64,000 nucleotides of DNA. It comes from a bacterium SCSIO 12741. Its GTDB lineage: Bacteria > Bacteroidota > Bacteroidia > Flavobacteriales_G > Salibacteraceae. Position numbers and translations under genes: made by a program. Shown one piece after another: positions 26,492 to 37,700 of this stretch. The number at the start of each line of letters is the position of its first letter. Position 1 is the stretch's first letter. Below the pieces are notes generated by a model. It worked only from the letters and a program-made list of their open reading frames with translations. It was not told where the DNA came from and did no database searches. Location: assembly GCA_024398055.1 (NCBI GenBank), contig CP073749.1, positions 2,790,594 to 2,854,593 on the forward strand. Reading direction: 5' to 3'.

Positions 26492-28573
26492 TTATTCCTT
26501 TTTTTCGGAGCTACTTTCCTCAATATTTGGCTCTTCCGGCTTCGGATTTTCAGGAGCTTTTGTAGAAGAGTCGGCCGTTCCGTTTACCGGTTTTGCAGGA
26601 GTTTCAGGTTCCTTTTTTTCGGTAATGGTGGTGCCATTTCTCTTGGCTTCAATTTCCTTTTCTTCCCGCTCACGTTGAAGATCGCGCTCAAAGGTTCTCT
26701 TACCGAATACATTTTCCATGTCTTCTTTAAAGATAACCTCTCTGTTAAGCAACATCTCAGCTACTTCTCTCAGTTTTTCTTGATTTTGACGTAGAAGAGC
26801 CAGGGTGTCCTGATAAGCTTTCTCAATGTAGTTGCTTACTTCCTCATCAATAATCTGAGCTGTTTTTTCACTGTAAGGTTTTTGGAAAGAATACTCTGAC
26901 TGACCGGTAGAATCGTAGTAGGAAATGTTCCCGATCTTTTTGTTCAGGCCGTAGTAAACCACCATACTGTATACCTGGCGTGTTACCTTTTCAAGGTCAC
27001 TCAAGGCTCCGGTAGAAATCTTTCCGAAAATGATCTCTTCTGCAGCACGTCCACCTAAGGCAGCGCATACTTCATCGCGTAGTTGATCTTCGGTAGTAAT
27101 TTGACGTTCTTCAGGCAGATACCAGGCAGCTCCCAAGGAACGGCCACGAGGAACGATAGTTACTTTAACCAGGGGAGAAGCGTGCTCCAACAACCAGCTC
27201 ACAGAGGCGTGTCCGGCTTCGTGGAAAGCGATTACTTCTTTTTCCGCTGGGGTAATGATCTTGTTCTTTTTCTCCAATCCGGCGATTACACGGTCAACGG
27301 CATCGAGGAAGTCTTTTTTATCCACTTTAGACTTCTTTTTCCGGGCGGCAATCAAGGCAGCTTCGTTACAAACGTTTGCAATATCAGCTCCTGAAAAACC
27401 TGGAGTTTGACGAGAAAGAATGTCAATGTCGATGGACTTGTCAATTTTAATGGGCTTCAAGTGAACCTTAAAGATTTCTTTTCTTCCATGAAGGTCCGGC
27501 ATATCCACCATGATTTGGCGGTCGAATCGGCCAGGGCGAAGAAGAGCCTTGTCTAGAATGTCAGCTCGGTTGGTAGCGGCCAGGATGATTACCCCCGTAT
27601 TGTTGCCAAAACCATCCATTTCGGTAAGTAGTTGATTCAGTGTGTTTTCACGCTCATCGTTAGATCCCTGCATTGGATTCTTGCCCCGGGCACGACCAAT
27701 GGCGTCAATCTCATCGATAAAGATGATAGAAGGAGCTTTTTCCTTGGCTTGCTTGAACAAGTCACGTACACGTGAAGCACCTACCCCAACGAACATTTCT
27801 ACAAAGTCAGATCCTGACAGGGAGAAGAAAGGTACTTGAGCTTCGCCGGCAACCGCCTTAGCCAAAAGGGTTTTACCGGTACCTGGTGAGCCTACCAATA
27901 AGGCTCCTTTCGGAATTCGAGCTCCGAGATCCGTATAGCGCTTGGGGTTTTTCAGGAAGTCTACGATTTCCTTCACCTCTTCCTTGGCTTCTTCCTGTCC
28001 GGCTACATCACCAAAGGTTACTTTTACACTGGTATTTTCATCGAACAGCTTGGCCCTCGATTTACCAATGTTAAAGATTTGGCCACCCGGCCCAGAAGAA
28101 CCGCTCATTCGACGCAGAATGAACAGCCAGATCACGATCATAATTCCGATCGGTAGAATCCAACCAATCAGGTCGCGGCCCCAGTTCTGTTCTGTTTTGG
28201 AGCGGTACACAAAATTGGTGTTTTCCTCACTCCAGGTTTTTAGATCTGTTTCAAAGCTTTCAGCCGATACGAAATGATATTCGTAATGTGGCGCATCTCC
28301 TATAAGAGAAGGGCTTACTTCATTTTTGTGAGCCTCTTTTTCGAGTGCTCCTTCCGTAAGATAGACCCGGGCGAAATCCCGGTTTACAATCACAATTTCT
28401 TTTACATCCCCGTCTTTCACCATTTGCTCCAGCTCACCTGGGTTCACTTGGGGAAGGGTTGTATTGAAGTTGACGAGTAACTGAAAAAGCAGCACCACAC
28501 CGATGATCACATAAACCCAATAAAAATTAAAGGGTTTTTTCTTTTCAGGTCCGTTATTGTTTGACGACTTCAT
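26492..28573 (-). CDS. ftsH: ATP-dependent zinc metalloprotease FtsH
   Basis: 693 residues. Membrane-anchored AAA+ protease that degrades misfolded and regulatory proteins at the inner membrane. Two transmembrane helices (about 18-38 and 140-160) flank a periplasmic domain. The AAA domain has Walker A GSPGTGKT near 229, where Ser replaces the more usual Pro, and Walker [13 protein letters not shown] near 283. The zinc site HEAGH is near 450. A C-terminal tail of about 60 residues is rich in Glu, Lys and Pro and is probably unstructured. It is 45 bases downstream of rsfS. Confidence 0.98.
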   Translation of the reverse strand: MKSSNNNGPEKKKPFNFYWVYVIIGVVLLFQLLVNFNTTLPQVNPGELEQMVKDGDVKEIVIVNRDFARVYLTEGALEKEAHKNEVSPSLIGDAPHYEYHFVSAESFETDLKTWSEENTNFVYRSKTEQNWGRDLIGWILPIGIMIVIWLFILRRMSGSSGPGGQIFNIGKSRAKLFDENTSVKVTFGDVAGQEEAKEEVKEIVDFLKNPKRYTDLGARIPKGALLVGSPGTGKTLLAKAVAGEAQVPFFSLSGSDFVEMFVGVGASRVRDLFKQAKEKAPSIIFIDEIDAIGRARGKNPMQGSNDERENTLNQLLTEMDGFGNNTGVIILAATNRADILDKALLRPGRFDRQIMVDMPDLHGRKEIFKVHLKPIKIDKSIDIDILSRQTPGFSGADIANVCNEAALIAARKKKSKVDKKDFLDAVDRVIAGLEKKNKIITPAEKEVIAFHEAGHASVSWLLEHASPLVKVTIVPRGRSLGAAWYLPEERQITTEDQLRDEVCAALGGRAAEEIIFGKISTGALSDLEKVTRQVYSMVVYYGLNKKIGNISYYDSTGQSEYSFQKPYSEKTAQIIDEEVSNYIEKAYQDTLALLRQNQEKLREVAEMLLNREVIFKEDMENVFGKRTFERDLQREREEKEIEAKRNGTTITEKKEPETPAKPVNGTADSSTKAPENPKPEEPNIEESSSEKKE

Positions 28574-28618
28574 AAAGTTCTTTTCCGAATTTTTAGTTCC
28601 TGTATTTCTCGATGGTTG

Positions 28619-28996
28619 TTAGTAGGAAACTTCAACAGGAGTAATGTGAGCGTCGGCCCAAAGCTCCTCCAGCTTGTAAAAATCCCGCACATCCTTTTGG
28701 AAAATATGCACCACCACATTACTGTAGTCGATTAAGACCCACTCATTATTTTGTCGGCCTTCTTCATGCCACGGTTTTTCACCACAAGCATCCCTAACGT
28801 GATCCACTACAGAATTTGCAATGGCGTCAACTTGTTTATCCGTATTACCGTGACTAATAATGAAATAATCGCAGATGGCACTTTCAACATCCCGGAGGTC
28901 AAGGACTAAAATACCAAGCCCTTTTTTGTCTTCAATTCCCTTAACAATTATGTCTGAAAGTGCTTTTGATGGCACTGGAGAAGCAGATTTTCCCAT
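28619..28996 (-). CDS. rsfS: Ribosome silencing factor RsfS
   Basis: 125 residues, standard RsfS/YbeB/Iojap length. Recognisable segments are DLRDVESAICDYFIISHGNTDKQ (split here by the fold) and WVLIDYSNVVVHIF. It binds L14 on the 50S subunit and blocks subunit joining under nutrient limitation. First gene of the rsfS-ftsH-cdsA-psd group, divergent from birA. Confidence 0.95.
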   Translation of the reverse strand: MGKSASPVPSKALSDIIVKGIEDKKGLGILVLDLRDVESAICDYFIISHGNTDKQVDAIANSVVDHVRDACGEKPWHEEGRQNNEWVLIDYSNVVVHIFQKDVRDFYKLEELWADAHITPVEVSY

Positions 28997-29013
28997 GTAA
29001 AATTATAAGTCAA

Positions 29014-29021
29014 CAAAAATA
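29014..29021 (-). promoter_or_regulatory. -7 box for rsfS-ftsH operon
   Basis: On the minus strand TATTTTTG matches TAnnTTTG exactly, 17 bases upstream of the rsfS ATG. Confidence 0.5.
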
Positions 29022-29041
29022 ACCAATCCCGGTCTTATATC

Positions 29042-29049
29042 TACTTTTG
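29042..29049 (+). promoter_or_regulatory. -7 box for birA
   Basis: TACTTTTG is an exact TAnnTTTG match, 58 bases before the birA ATG. Together with the box at 29014 it gives back-to-back promoters in the rsfS/birA gap. Confidence 0.5.
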
Positions 29050-29107
29050 GATTTAATGTTTTTACCGACTTAACTTTTTTTCTGAATTGTACGAAATCTC
29101 TCGGTTT

Positions 29108-29851
29108 ATGAAGCCCCAGCTCCATTTTTTTCCCTCTTTGGATTCGACAAACGATCACCTCAAAGATTTAATTCGTCAGGAAAAGGCGCAACTCTGGGAT
29201 ATCGTTTGGGCCGACTATCAGTCGGCGGGCAAAGGGCAGCGTGGTAATAAATGGGACTCAGAAGATGGCGAAAATCTGCTGTTTAGTACTTGGTTTAAGC
29301 CTCATGTGCTGCCGGTTTCACAGGTTTTTGAGCTCAATAAAAGGGTGTCTTTAGCAGTTCGTTCGGTTTTGGTGGATCGGGGAGTGGAAGGAGTGAGTGT
29401 AAAATGGCCTAATGATATCTTGGTAAACGGCCGAAAAATTGCCGGCGTGTTGATTGAAAATAACCTCGATGGAGATCGGGTGGAGCACGTGGTTATCGGT
29501 ATTGGATTAAATGTGAACCAAGTGGGGCTAAAGGATCGCTTGCCCAATGCGATTAGTTTGCGTGAAATTAGTGGTCAAAAAGCCGATCGAATGGAGCTGT
29601 TGAATCAGTTGCATCAAGCTTTACAGGCTCATATACATTCCTCTTTTTGGCCAACAGCGAGAATTGATGCTACCTACCTCAAATACCTTTATGGGTTTCG
29701 CCAATGGCGCACTTACCTTCATCAAGATAAGGAACTGTTTGGGCGAATTACAGGGATATCTTCCCAAGGACTATTGCAAATGAATACCGATAAAGGGTCA
29801 ATGGAATTTGACCTGCGTGAAATTCGATTTCTTCCGGATCAGGAAAATTGA
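29108..29851 (+). CDS. birA: Biotin--[acetyl-CoA-carboxylase] ligase
   Basis: 247 residues from ATG 29108; a TTG at 29087 would add 7 residues. It activates biotin to biotinyl-AMP and attaches it to the biotin carboxyl carrier protein. The biotinyl-AMP binding loop GKGQRGNKW (about 41-49) and VKWPNDILVNGRKIAGVL (about 98-115, with the catalytic Lys) are present. There is no N-terminal DNA-binding domain, so it is a monofunctional ligase and not a repressor. Its last 13 bases overlap the convergent SRPBCC gene. Confidence 0.95.
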   Translation: MKPQLHFFPSLDSTNDHLKDLIRQEKAQLWDIVWADYQSAGKGQRGNKWDSEDGENLLFSTWFKPHVLPVSQVFELNKRVSLAVRSVLVDRGVEGVSVKWPNDILVNGRKIAGVLIENNLDGDRVEHVVIGIGLNVNQVGLKDRLPNAISLREISGQKADRMELLNQLHQALQAHIHSSFWPTARIDATYLKYLYGFRQWRTYLHQDKELFGRITGISSQGLLQMNTDKGSMEFDLREIRFLPDQEN

Positions 29852-30243
29852 TTGGCCAGGTTGTTCACCATCATGTTGAACAAATTCTTGAGGGGAGTGG
29901 AGGCCATGGTTTGAATCATAAAGTTCATTTTCCCATCAAAAGATACTTCCACTTCGCAGCTTTCGTCATTTACTGAGCGAATCAAGATATCCATGGTAAA
30001 CTCAAAAGGATTCTTGCCATGAGAAACCAAGTGAATTCCGCTGTCTAATCCAGTGCCTTCGCGTTTCATGCCAATCGAAGTCATGCCTTGAACAGTAAAA
30101 GAGCAGGTATCCTCAGTACTTTGCCAATCCACAATACGGTCGCTGGTCATTAGCGTTTCGTAATGGTTTAGATTCTCAAGATGAGTACGTAAAGTTTCGA
30201 AAGGGGCTACTACAGTAACCGCATCACTTTTAATAACAGCCAT
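29839..30243 (-). CDS. SRPBCC (START-like) family protein
   Basis: 134 residues with the helix-grip pattern: an N-terminal strand and helix (APFETLRTHLENLNHYETLM), six further strands, and a long C-terminal helix (TPLKNLFNMMVNNLANQF). Proteins of this fold bind hydrophobic ligands. No specific function is evident. It lies 9 bases downstream of pyrE and is probably in the same transcript. Confidence 0.8.
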   Translation of the reverse strand: MAVIKSDAVTVVAPFETLRTHLENLNHYETLMTSDRIVDWQSTEDTCSFTVQGMTSIGMKREGTGLDSGIHLVSHGKNPFEFTMDILIRSVNDESCEVEVSFDGKMNFMIQTMASTPLKNLFNMMVNNLANQFS

Positions 30244-30252
30244 AGGGAAGAA

Positions 30253-30894
30253 TCAAACGGACCATTCAGCTGGAGCTTTTTTCCAAAGCTGCAGCAATTT
30301 TAGATCCTGTTCATTGATGTACTTGTTTTCAATCGCCTTTTGAATGAGCGAATCATAATCCGCCAAGGTAATGAGCTGACATTTTTCACGAATGAAGTTG
30401 TCTCTTGACTCGGCCAATCCATAGGAGAAGATTCCTACCATACCCTTGATCGAGCAGCCAATATCGCGTAGTGCTTGAACGGCATTTAAAGAGCTTTTTC
30501 CGGTAGAAATCAAATCTTCAATAACAATAACAGATTGACCTGCTTCTACCACTCCTTCAACTTGATTGGAGAGGCCATGCTCTTTGCTTTTTGATCTCAC
30601 GTAGGCAAAGGGAAGTCCCAGTTCCTGAGCGACCAAAGCGCCAATAGCAATTCCTCCAGTGGCTACACCTGCAATTACATCGGGCTTGCCAAAATTGTCT
30701 TCAATGGTTTTTACCATTTCCTGACGAATGTAGGTCCGAATCCGAGGGTAAGAAAGGATTTTACGGTTGTCGCAATAAATCGGTGATTGAATTCCACTCG
30801 CCCAAGTGAATGGATCATTGGGCTGAAGTTTTATTGCTTTAATTTGCAGCAGATATTCGCATACATTCAAAGCCGTATCATTCGTCGAAATCAT
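30253..30894 (-). CDS. pyrE: Orotate phosphoribosyltransferase
   Basis: 213 residues from ATG 30894; a TTG at 30915 is possible but less likely. It joins orotate to PRPP to form orotidine 5'-phosphate in pyrimidine synthesis. The PRPP-binding motif VIVIEDLISTGKSS is near residues 122-135, the flexible loop YVRSKSKEHG lies just before it, and the N-terminal hood (TWASGIQSPIYCDNRKILSYP) is typical. Only 41 bases separate it from the divergent NUDIX gene. Confidence 0.97.
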   Translation of the reverse strand: MISTNDTALNVCEYLLQIKAIKLQPNDPFTWASGIQSPIYCDNRKILSYPRIRTYIRQEMVKTIEDNFGKPDVIAGVATGGIAIGALVAQELGLPFAYVRSKSKEHGLSNQVEGVVEAGQSVIVIEDLISTGKSSLNAVQALRDIGCSIKGMVGIFSYGLAESRDNFIREKCQLITLADYDSLIQKAIENKYINEQDLKLLQLWKKAPAEWSV

Positions 30895-30935
30895 GAATAA
30901 ATCTGGATTAACCAAATACTTAATAAGGCGAGCAA

Positions 30936-31562
30936 ATGTATAAAGTTTTCTGCAATGGAACGGAGATCATTTTCACTGATTTAGTGGGTGACTTAAAGGA
31001 GGTTTCCGGAGGCAAAAATGTCAAGGTTTACAGGACTTCCGGGCCCAGTGAAGAGCAGGTGGAAAAATGGTTGGAAAAACCAGCAGAAGTTCGCCGGATT
31101 TTTCTTTCCAATAACCCTTCAAAGTCTTGGAAATCATTTAAGAAGCGTTACGAAAAGATTGTAGCTGGAGGGGGTATTGTATTAAATGAAAATGATCATT
31201 TTCTTACCATTTTCCGCCGAGGATTTTGGGACCTACCGAAGGGTAAAATCGAAAAGGATGAAACGGTCTTTGAAGGAGCAGTGAGAGAGATTGAGGAAGA
31301 AACCGGAATTCGTGCGGACCAACTTCTTTTTCCAAAACCGGATAAAACCTGGCACCTCTATCGAATTAAAAAAGGAGTGGTGATCAAAAAATCGGTTTGG
31401 TATTGGCTTCGAGCTGAACCTGGGCAGCAACCCGTACCTCAATTTGCTGAAGATATTACCCAAGCTACCTGGATGTCAGGGGATCAGATGGACGAAGTTT
31501 TCGATAAAGGGGCTTATCCTGCGTTAAAGGGCATTTGGCGAAGAAAAATTGACCTTCTCTGA
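30936..31562 (+). CDS. NUDIX hydrolase
   Basis: 208 residues. The Nudix box is complete at about 103-125: GKIEKDETVFEGAVREIEEE followed by TGI, fitting GX5EX7REUXEEXGU. An 80-residue N-terminal extension precedes the catalytic domain. It hydrolyses a nucleoside diphosphate linked to another group; the substrate cannot be assigned. Divergent from pyrE, and the last housekeeping gene before the giant locus. Confidence 0.92.
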   Translation: MYKVFCNGTEIIFTDLVGDLKEVSGGKNVKVYRTSGPSEEQVEKWLEKPAEVRRIFLSNNPSKSWKSFKKRYEKIVAGGGIVLNENDHFLTIFRRGFWDLPKGKIEKDETVFEGAVREIEEETGIRADQLLFPKPDKTWHLYRIKKGVVIKKSVWYWLRAEPGQQPVPQFAEDITQATWMSGDQMDEVFDKGAYPALKGIWRRKIDLL

Positions 31563-31572
31563 TTAACTGCAC

Positions 31573-31605
31573 TTTGTAAATAAATTTTCCTTTTATTTAA
31601 GTTTT
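31573..31605 (+). promoter_or_regulatory. Candidate promoter of the giant surface-protein gene
   Basis: TTTG (31573-31576), a 21-base spacer, then TAAGTTTT (31598-31605) fit the Bacteroidota -33/-7 pattern with one mismatch. If used, the transcript would have a leader of about 150 bases. Confidence 0.4.
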
Positions 31606-31612
31606 GGTATTG

Positions 31613-31653
31613 AGGGCTGGTGATTAGTGGTTAAACTGCTGATATTCAGCCCT
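31613..31653 (+). other. Inverted repeat in the leader of the giant gene
   Basis: AGGGCTG (31613-31619) pairs with CAGCCCT (31647-31653) across a 27-base loop, followed by ATGTTATTTTTT. It could be a weak terminator for the NUDIX gene or a leader hairpin of the giant transcript. Confidence 0.4.
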
Positions 31654-31679
31654 TATGTTATTTTTTGAAGGAGTGAAAA

Positions 31680-31712
31680 ATGGCCTGCGTTATGTCGTTT
31701 TGGTTATTTTAG
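31680..31712 (+). CDS. Ten-codon upstream reading frame (tentative leader peptide)
   Basis: ATG GCC TGC ... TTT TAG encodes MACVMSFWLF. GAAGGAG lies 10-13 bases upstream, a better ribosome-binding sequence than the one before the giant gene. The frame ends 52 bases before the GTG start at 31765. It may be chance. Confidence 0.2.
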   Translation: MACVMSFWLF

Positions 31713-31764
31713 TGTGTTAGATTGGAGATTTAAACAGGGAATTATCGAAAAATAGTTACTACGG

Positions 31765-34700
31765 GTGGTTACGTCTATTTGTCGAAAGACGCTTTTTTTT
31801 AAGGGGGCATTCTCGTGTCTCGGGGTGGTTTTTATCACCTTGCTGTTTTTCAGTCAGGTAAGGGCTGGTACGATCAATGCGACGTGCGGTACTTCCTCGC
31901 TGATCTCGGCTATAAACACCGCCAATACTAACTCCGGCCACGACACCATCTACCTTTCTTCCAGCTGTACTTACAGTTTTACTTCTTCCAACAACGATAT
32001 TTATGGGCCTAATGCCCTTCCGATCATTTCCTCAGAAATAACCATCCTCGGTTCTAATTCTGTTATTAAGAGAAATTCTACCAACGACTTCCGATTCTTC
32101 TTTGTGGATACCGGAGGCTCTCTTATTCTGGACGGGATAAAGTTTAGCGACGGTTCTGTTCAAGGTGGAACCGGTGGCGCTGGAATTCAAACCAGTGCTG
32201 GTGGAGGAGGCGGTGCCGGAATGGGTGGTGCCATTTTCAATAAGGGAAAACTCACCGTTAGCAATTGCACGTTTGACAGTAACAAGGCTACTGGTGGAAC
32301 TGGCGGTGCTGGAACCAGTGGTTCGTCTTACTACACCGGTGGCGGTGGTGGTGGTGGAATCTCTGGAAATGGAGGTGCTGGAGGATGGACTACAAGCAAC
32401 GCTGGTGGCGGCGGTGGCGGTGGTGGATTTTCCGGAACTGGAGGAAAAGGCGGCGGATGGAATGCTAATGGATCTGCCGGAACGTCGGTAGGTGGCGGAG
32501 GTGGAGGTGCAGGAACCAAAACTTCAGGTACTAAAACCGGTGGATCTGGTGCCGATAACGGTGGAAAAGGTGGAAATGGACAATGGTGTGGAACTTTAGC
32601 ATCTCAAGTTGGAACAGCAGGTGGCTACGGCGGTGGCGGTGGCGGCGGCGGTTCTGGAGGAGCTTGTTATGGTGGCTACGGCGGTGCTGGCGGTGAAGGC
32701 GGCGGCGGCGGTGGCGGCGGTTCTGGAAATTATTCTGGCTATGGCGGTGCTGGCGGCTTTGGTGGCGGCGGTGGCGGTGGAGCTGGATCCTACGTTTGTC
32801 AAACTCGTTTAGGCGGAACCGGTGGTTTCGGCGGTGGCGGCGGCGGCGGCGGAGCTGGTAAATGTTCGAGTTCTGGTGCAGGTGCTGGTTCTGCTGGATA
32901 TGGAGGCGGTACCGGAGGAAAAGGACGGGCTTCAAGTGGCTATCGCGGTGGCGGTGGCGGAGGTGGTGCTGCCATGGGCGGTGCCATTTTGAATTATGGG
33001 GGTACGGTAACTTTATCTTCAACCACCTTTAGCAGTAACAAAGCCATTGGAGGAAATGGTGGTAGCAATTCAACCTTCCCGGGTTCTGGAGGAGGTGGCT
33101 TTGGTGGAGCTGTATTCAATCATTCAGGAACGGTCAATTCTCAATCTTGTACTTTTTCAGGCAATTCGGTTTCTTCCGGGAGTAACGGAAGTCCTACCTC
33201 TTCTCAAGGTGGTGCCATTGCCAATTATTCCGGTGCTACATTCGGAGCTTGCGGAAATTCATACAGCAGTAACTCTTCGACTGGGTCAGGTAACGATGAG
33301 TCTGGAACCATTACCGCAGGTGGTTTTGGCGGAACCTACACGATTGGTGGCAGCCGGGCTGATTATTCAACCATTGGGGCGGCGATTACAGCCATGAGCG
33401 GCGGGATTTGCGGAGCAGTAACCTTTAATATAGCTGGAGGAACCTACAACGAACAAATCACCATGCCTTACATCGATGGAGTAAGTGCAGTGAACACGAT
33501 AACCTTTCAAGCTGATCCATCCAATAAAGATTCAGTAATCATTACCTATAAAGGATCAAGTACGGCGGATAACTGGGTGTGGAAATTTGACTCTGCACAG
33601 TACGTTAACCTAAGAACTTTGCATCTCAAAAATACCGGAACCACCTACGGTCGTGTTGTGACCTTCGAAGGAGATGGATGCGAGAGCATTCATTTAAAAG
33701 GGAATTCCTTTCACGGTTACAAATTGGCGAATGCCAATAATTCCAACTTTGCAGTTGTTTACAACCCATCAAGCAACTCACAAAACCATTGTTCTCTTGT
33801 ATCCAATACGGTAATTGGTGGTTCTTATGGAATCTATTGGCAAGGACAATCCACAGTTCCAGGCCAGAGTAATCAAATTTCCAATAACACAGTTACTGAT
33901 TTCCTTTACGCCGGCTTATTCATTTATTATCAGGATACAGCTACGATTACAGGAAATACGATTGAAGATAAAGGAAGCCATTCGGTGGTTCATTCCATGT
34001 ACTGCTGGGCCGTAAAAAAAGCATTTGATATTTCCTCCAACCGTATTGTAAACCGATCGACCAGTGCCGGTTATGGAATAACCATTACTCAGGGTATTAA
34101 TACCTCTGCTGCTTATGGGGCGGTACGAAACAACTCGATTTCGCATATTGGATCTAATGGAGGAACGGTTCGAGGGATAGCCCTTAGTTCCACATCGTAT
34201 TTATATGTGGAGCACAACAGTATATATGTAGACTGTCCAAGTGCAACGAATGGGACTTGCTTGTACTTAGATGGACATGCAGCTTACAAGAATAATTACG
34301 TTAGAAACAACATGCTGGTTAACTCCGGCGGTGGATACGCGATTAATGTTCGATCTGGAATTACCAATTCTTTTTCTGAACTTGACTACAACAACTACTA
34401 TTCTACAGGATCCAATATAGGGTACTATTCCAACAAGGCTGTCTCCGATCTTTCGAGCTGGAAAAGTAATTCTGGAAAAGACGTAAACAGTATTTCGCTG
34501 AATCCCTATTATACGTCTGATACGGATCTGACACCTCGGGCAAGCGGAACCAACGATAAAGCCAATAATTATGGCGTAACCACAGATTTGAACGGAGCAA
34601 CCCGAACGGGTCCAGACTTGGGATCTATTGAATACGATCCCGCCATACCCGCTCCGGACTACGTTCAGCGAACCGGTTCTGGATATTCCTTGGATTTTGA

Positions 34701-37700
34701 TGGATCCAATGACCAAGTGGTAGTGCCCCATCATAGTGACCTTAACTTCCTGGATGGAGACTTTACCCTCGAATCCTGGATTTACCTGGAGAGTAGTGGG
34801 GCAGAGGCTATTATTTCCAAAGGTCATGGTTCAGGACACTCCAATCCTGATGTATTCCTTTTTGAAGTGGTCTCCGGAAAATTGGGACTGGAAATCGGAA
34901 GTACTTCTTCGGGATATCAATGGAGGTATGGTAATAGTACTATTCCAACGAAGCAATGGACTCATGTGGCAGTGAGCTTTGACTATAGTTCAGGAACCGC
35001 TACCTTTTATATTAATGGAGTTTCTGACGGCACAGGATCCTACGCCAACAAACCTTATTACAATGCCGATGCCAATAGCCTATACATCGGGCGTCAGGGG
35101 TGGTCATGTAATTGCAACTTCTTCCATGGTCAAATGGATGAGGTTCGGATTTGGGATGCCGAGTTAAGTCAGTCTGAATTGCAGACCTGGATGAATCGGA
35201 AACTGGATGGAAATCATTCTTCCATCAAAGATCTATTGGCTTACTACCGCAGTGATAATTCTTCAGGGACTACACTTATTGATTTGGTAGGGAGTCACGA
35301 CGGAACACTCACCAATATGGATCCCAACTCAGATTGGGTCATTTCCGGAGCCGGATTGGGTGATACCAGTGCATTCTCTTATGGTTCGTCGCCATCGGCT
35401 CAGTTGGTTATGGGCAATGGAAGTTCTTTTCAGGCTACCGGTACCTCTGGTTTTACCACCACAGATGGTATTCAGATTTATTACATTGGTGAGGAGCCTG
35501 AATTTACCAGTAAGCCTACTGGAGTTGACTCTATTCTTTTTAATAAAGGATATTTTGGAGTTCATAAAGTGGGAAGTGGATCAGCGACCTACACCGTACT
35601 CATTGATTTTAGTGGTTTAAGTCTTACCGCTGAGCAAATGGCCAAATTGGTTGTTTTGAAGCGAGAAGATGATGCAGATAACACCTGGGAAATTGCTTCG
35701 GGATTCATCCATCGCAACCTTTCTGCGAAAACCATCACACTTCCTCGTCAGACGGGGACTCAATATGTTCTCGGATTTACCAATACTACCTACCAGGATC
35801 GTTTAGGGCCGGGGATGGCACTCACCTTTGATGGAAGCAATGACTATGTCGATATTGCTCATGCCGCAGAACTCAATGCATTCCCAATTACGATTGAGGC
35901 TTGGTTTAAGTCTACCTCCAGTGGTACTGACAACGATTTTGTCAATAAATATGTTCCGTCTTCCGGAAATGGATGGCGCTTTGGCTTGTATGGCGGTAAG
36001 TTAGATATGTTCTATTACGGTTCTGGAAACCGTTCCCTTCGTTCAACCAACAACAGTAATGATGGAGAGTGGCACCACGCTGCTTTAGTGGTTGATGCAA
36101 CAGGAGTCTACATCTATAAAGATGGAGTTTTGGACGCCTCCACCTCTGCCTCTATTACAGGACCGCCAACGACATCTCAAAATGTATCGATTGGTCAATA
36201 TGGTTCTCAAAACTTTAAAGGAGAGCTTGATGAGATTCGAATTTGGAATGCAGCGTTGAGTCAGTCCAATATCCGAGACTGGATGTGTAGGAAATTGACC
36301 TCCAGTCATGATTCATTAAGCAAACTTCTGGCCTATTACCGGATGGATGAAGGTTCAGGAACTTCCCTTGCCGATTTAACAGGATCGCATGATGGAACGT
36401 TGACCAGTTTTGGAGCTACTCCAGGTTGGAATACTTCCGGAGCAGCCTTAGGGGATACTTCGAAATACGATTACAACGGATCCATTGATTTTAACCTGGC
36501 TACTGCCGAAGGCGATTACCTAAGAGCTTATTCATTTACCGGAGCCACAGGTGCTCAGATATACCTGGTGATGGATACCGCCAATTCTTTCCAGTCCATG
36601 CCCAATGGATCAACTTTGGATTCATCTCGATATTGGGGTGTTTTCCCGGTTGGAGGAAGCAATTTGGAATACAACACCCGCTATTACTACAACAGTAATT
36701 CGGCCATTTCGTCTTTACCTGAAAATGACTTGAACATATTCAAGCGCGATGGATTTGATGATGTTCAATGGAATAGGCATGGGGACTTTTACCGCAATAC
36801 CTTCAGTAACTACATTACCAGTTATGATGTACTCGGACAAAAGGAATACATCATTGGAACTTATACTGGAAATGAAGTCGTAGCAGGCTATCATCAGGCT
36901 CTGCAATTTGATGGGGTTAATGATTTTGTTGACTTAAGCGGAAATACGGCCGTTGACCTTACCGAATCTATCACCTTCCAGGCTTGGATGTATGCAGAAT
37001 CTGCCACAGGTAATGTTTTTCACAATGGAGGAAGCAATGGAAACCCTGGTTATGCGGTTCACTTTGTTTCTGGGAAATTGCGGGTAGAGCTTAGAAACTC
37101 ATCTGTTACTCATGTAGACATTCCCTTTTCGTCTTACTTAAATGAATGGCATTTCTTCACTTTTACCTGGAAAAAATCAGAAGGGACTGTTCGAGCATAC
37201 ATCGACGGAGTTGAGGTGAAAACCGGAAACTTTACTCAATCCATTGGAAACTATTCTGGAGAACCAGCTATTGGAGCATGGCAATCTGGAGCAGGTTATT
37301 TTAAGGGTAAGATTGATGAAGTTCGTATTTACAACACCCAATTAGATTCAGCAACCGTAGCTCAATCGACCTACAAAAGGCCTTCGAGCTCTCACCCTAA
37401 TTTGGTAGCGTATTACAATTTTGATGAAAGTGGTACAGGATCCTTGTTTGATGTGACTAGCAACCTGAATCATGGGGTTTTAACCAATATGAATACCACG
37501 TCGGCTTGGGTATCGGGTTTCTCCTCTTTCACTTTTGATATTCCTTCCGATGTTCGCAACGGAGACACCATTGGTTATGTAACGGGCTGGGATCCAGATG
37601 GAGATGATGTAAGAATTAATACTTCCAACTCGCCTTTGTCTCAGTTTGTTAGCGTAAACAATACTTCCGGAGCCATTTTTGTTACCGATAGTACATTAAT

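Noticed and set aside
32331..33022. Reverse-strand Pro- and His/Arg-rich frames opposite the Gly-rich segment
   Set aside because: GGN-rich coding necessarily leaves the other frames open. The plus-strand product has a signal peptide and continues into recognised domains.
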